Part shown: piece after piece, positions 6,168-7,856 of the stretch
How positions within the stretch are numbered: position 1 is the first letter of the stretch
How the letters are laid out: each line of letters opens with the position of its first letter
Source: Desulfocicer vacuolatum DSM 3385
GTDB taxonomy: Bacteria; Desulfobacterota; Desulfobacteria; Desulfobacterales; SURF-7
Length of the DNA stretch: 7,856 nt
Direction of reading: 5' to 3'
Assembly (NCBI GenBank): GCA_945870015.1
Contig: CAMBQS010000150.1
Span: forward strand, 1 to 7,856
Made by a program: the position numbers and the translations under genes
The notes under the pieces: generated by a model
Database searches by the model: none
Told to the model about the DNA's origin: nothing
The model's input: only the letters and a program-made list of their open reading frames with translations

Positions 6168-7632
6168 ACTGATCCCTGAATTTGCCGTTCTCGGGCATCC
6201 GAATGAAGGAAAATCATCGGTGGTTTCCACCCTGACGGAAGATGACAGTGTTATCATCAGCCCTACACCGGGAGAAACCCGAAAGTGCCGGTCATTCCCT
6301 GTATTCATCGATGGAAAAGAGGTTATCTGTTTTACAGACACCCCGGGGTTCCAGGTTCCTCAAAAAAGCCTGGAATGGTTTCGAAATTATTCAGGCCCGG
6401 CAAATGAAATCGTGCAGCAATTCATTTTTGACCACCGGAACACAAAGGATTTCCAGGACGAGTGTGAACTATTTGCTCCCATTGCCCGCGGAGCCGGAAT
6501 CATCTATGTCGCAGACGGTTCAAGACCGGTCCGGCGGGATGACCGGGCGGAGATGGAAATACTGAGACTGACCGCCAGACCGCGAATGGCGATCATCAAC
6601 GCAAAAGACACACACAGTGATTACTCGGAAGAGTGGAAAAACGAGTTTCGGAAAAACTTCAACATCATCCGGGTCTTTAATGCCCATCATGCCACCTACA
6701 AAGAACGGATAAGCCTTTTGTCCAGTTTAAAAGGGATCGATCAAGAATGGGAAGCGGCACTGGAGAATGTAATTACCGCATTCAAGATGGACTGGGATCA
6801 TCGAAACCACCTGACCGCCGGGTTGATCACAGATCTGCTGGCTGTCTGCCTGACCCATAAGACCACCCGGACTATCTCCGGCAATACCATGGAAAAAGAG
6901 GAAAAAACCAGACTCCAGAACGTCTATAAAGAAGAACTGCTTGCGAATGAAAAAAAGACCCATGAAAAAATCCGAAAACTGTTTAAACACAATGTATTTC
7001 ATGTTGAATTTCCACCGCACTCGATTTTAACACAAGACCTGTTCAGTGAAAAAACATGGCAGATGCTCGGGCTGACCAAAGGCCAACTGGTGGCTGCCGG
7101 TGCTGCTTTCGGAGGAGCCGCAGGGGTCATGATCGACATTGCGACAGTTGGTCATTCCCTGGGTCTTTTCGCTGCTGTCGGAAGCGCTTTCGGTGCCGGC
7201 TCGGCACTGTTCGGGAGTCAGCAGATGGCAAAGGCAAAAGTGGTCGGCCTGCCCGTCGGCGGATACCAGATTACGGTTGGCCCCAACCGGAACATTCAGT
7301 TCATGTACGTTCTTCTGGATCGTGCGCTGCTTTACTATTCCCAGGTCATCCACTGGACCCATGGAAGAAGGGGGTACCCCGGAATCCACACAGACCTGCT
7401 GAATGCCAAAAACCGGAAACAGGGTTTTACCGCTCAATTTACGGACGAGTCCAGACAGGCCTGCAATCTCTTCTTCCGGGAGATTCAGAAAAAGGACACC
7501 GGCCGCCGGGAAACAGCAAAACAGAAAATGCAGGGGATCATCAAACCATTTCTGGAACAGCATACCATGTTCTCCCTTCCCGAAAAAACAAACAAAATCT
7601 CAAATGGCAGCTCGTATATATCCGTGATTTAG
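6157..7632 (+). CDS. Era/TrmE-like GTPase with DUF3482-type C-terminus and glycine zipper
   Basis: This 491-residue protein starts with a TRAFAC-class GTPase domain. The P-loop is GHPNEGKS (13-20), T37 or T41 is available as the switch I threonine in TPTPGETRK, G3 is DTPG (61-64) and G4 is NAKD (148-151, the NKxD position). A helical, charged middle part (about 195-280) could form a coiled coil. Residues about 313-353 are a Gly/Ala-rich hydrophobic stretch (GAAFGGAAG, then VGHSLGLFAAVGSAFGAGSA) of glycine-zipper type, likely to insert into or lie on the membrane. The block with VLLDRALLYY (385-394) and HWTHGRRG (399-406) matches what I recall of DUF3482. The ATG at 6157 was chosen because GGGAG is 9 nt upstream and the GTPase fold starts right after it; the in-frame start at 6103 lies inside the upstream gene. 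By gene pairing it probably acts on or with the DUF2868 protein. Role unknown; membrane remodelling or transport control would be guesses. Confidence 0.87.
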   Translation: MNHKLIPEFAVLGHPNEGKSSVVSTLTEDDSVIISPTPGETRKCRSFPVFIDGKEVICFTDTPGFQVPQKSLEWFRNYSGPANEIVQQFIFDHRNTKDFQDECELFAPIARGAGIIYVADGSRPVRRDDRAEMEILRLTARPRMAIINAKDTHSDYSEEWKNEFRKNFNIIRVFNAHHATYKERISLLSSLKGIDQEWEAALENVITAFKMDWDHRNHLTAGLITDLLAVCLTHKTTRTISGNTMEKEEKTRLQNVYKEELLANEKKTHEKIRKLFKHNVFHVEFPPHSILTQDLFSEKTWQMLGLTKGQLVAAGAAFGGAAGVMIDIATVGHSLGLFAAVGSAFGAGSALFGSQQMAKAKVVGLPVGGYQITVGPNRNIQFMYVLLDRALLYYSQVIHWTHGRRGYPGIHTDLLNAKNRKQGFTAQFTDESRQACNLFFREIQKKDTGRRETAKQKMQGIIKPFLEQHTMFSLPEKTNKISNGSSYISVI

Positions 7633-7726
7633 CAAACTGAAATGATAAAGGAAAAACTATCCTGTCCAAAAAAGAATCTGATTCCTATGAAAATGAATTT
7701 GTAAATATGAACAGACAAGGATCGAA

Positions 7727-7750
7727 ATGTTAAATATGATGTTAAATATG
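7727..7750 (+). repeat. Tandem direct repeat, two copies of a 12-bp unit
   Basis: ATGTTAAATATG occurs twice back to back (7727-7738, 7739-7750). The unit equals four codons, so it keeps the reading frame of the small ORF it begins. It lies in the 224-bp AT-rich gap after the GTPase gene (7633-7856), which otherwise shows no convincing terminator hairpin or gene. Confidence 0.85.
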
Positions 7751-7789
7751 ATTGAAAAAGCACAACTCGAATTATATCATGATTATTAA
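7727..7789 (+). CDS. Possible 20-codon small ORF or leader peptide
   Basis: An ATG at 7727 with AGGA 5 nt upstream (7718-7721) opens a 20-codon frame ending in TAA. The peptide begins with a repeated MLNM unit and continues IEKAQLELYHDY, an amphipathic, charged stretch. It ends about 30 bp before a strong promoter, so it could be a tiny gene, a remnant of a longer gene, or chance in AT-rich DNA. No family is recognised. Chance is a serious alternative because AT-rich DNA easily gives such frames. Confidence 0.2.
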   Translation: MLNMMLNMIEKAQLELYHDY

Positions 7790-7820
7790 AAATCTATCCG
7801 TAATTTTAGCGAAAATAAAT

Positions 7821-7849
7821 TTGACATTGTTTACAAATTCTGATAAAAT
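7821..7849 (+). promoter_or_regulatory. Near-consensus extended -10 sigma70-type promoter facing out of the window
   Basis: TTGACA (7821-7826, perfect) is followed by exactly 17 bp and TAAAAT (7844-7849; 5 of 6). TG at 7841-7842 gives a TGn extended -10. The surroundings are AT-rich. This is the best promoter match in the window, and it would start transcription at about 7856, so the gene it serves lies beyond the right edge. Confidence 0.65.
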
Positions 7850-7856
7850 TTAAAAA

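Noticed and set aside
7027..7640. Overlapping plus and minus frames in the 3' part of the GTPase gene
   Set aside because: The GTPase frame carries the family motifs; the alternatives are rich in Arg, Cys and Pro with no domain, as expected for out-of-frame reading.
7654..7734. Short frame ending in a Lys/Glu/Asn-rich peptide between the GTPase gene and the tandem repeat
   Set aside because: It would need a CTG start, has no good ribosome binding site and matches nothing I recognise.

Overview
The window looks like a chromosomal segment of a Gram-negative bacterium with moderate GC content and AT-rich intergenic gaps. The gene content suggests a Desulfobacterota/deltaproteobacterial type organism: a kinase-PEGA-SUMF1 fusion, a DUF2868/DUF3482 pair, a crotonase/MBL pair, and a dispersed CCGGCGAAGGCCGG-type hairpin repeat. 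This placement is inference from style and content; no marker gene is present. No rRNA, tRNA, CRISPR array, transposase or phage gene was seen.

Left part, minus strand (1-1310): a two-gene unit with a crotonase-fold enoyl-CoA hydratase/isomerase (543-1310). It keeps only one of the two classical catalytic glutamates, which fits an isomerase better than a hydratase. A metallo-beta-lactamase-fold hydrolase follows 12 bp downstream and runs off the left edge. A good minus-strand promoter (about 1423-1450) lies under a perfect 8-bp inverted repeat (1439-1461), a candidate operator.

Right part, plus strand (1619-7632): three large genes. The first is a 908-residue single-pass membrane protein with a cytoplasmic kinase fold, one transmembrane helix, four PEGA repeats and a SUMF1/FGE-type C-terminal domain. 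Its kinase domain has lost the glycine-rich loop, the VAIK lysine and the HRD aspartate but keeps DFG and APE, so it is a predicted pseudokinase. After a 223-bp gap holding a 90-bp inverted-repeat element come two genes overlapping by 11 bp. One encodes a DUF2868-type polytopic membrane protein. The other encodes an Era/TrmE-like GTPase of the DUF3482 type with a glycine-zipper membrane-seeking segment. The last two are very probably co-translated and are predicted to act together at the inner membrane. Whether the pseudokinase sensor belongs to the same system is an open but attractive possibility.

Right edge (7633-7856): an AT-rich gap with a tandem 12-bp repeat inside a possible 20-codon ORF. 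It ends in a near-consensus extended -10 sigma70-type promoter firing out of the window.
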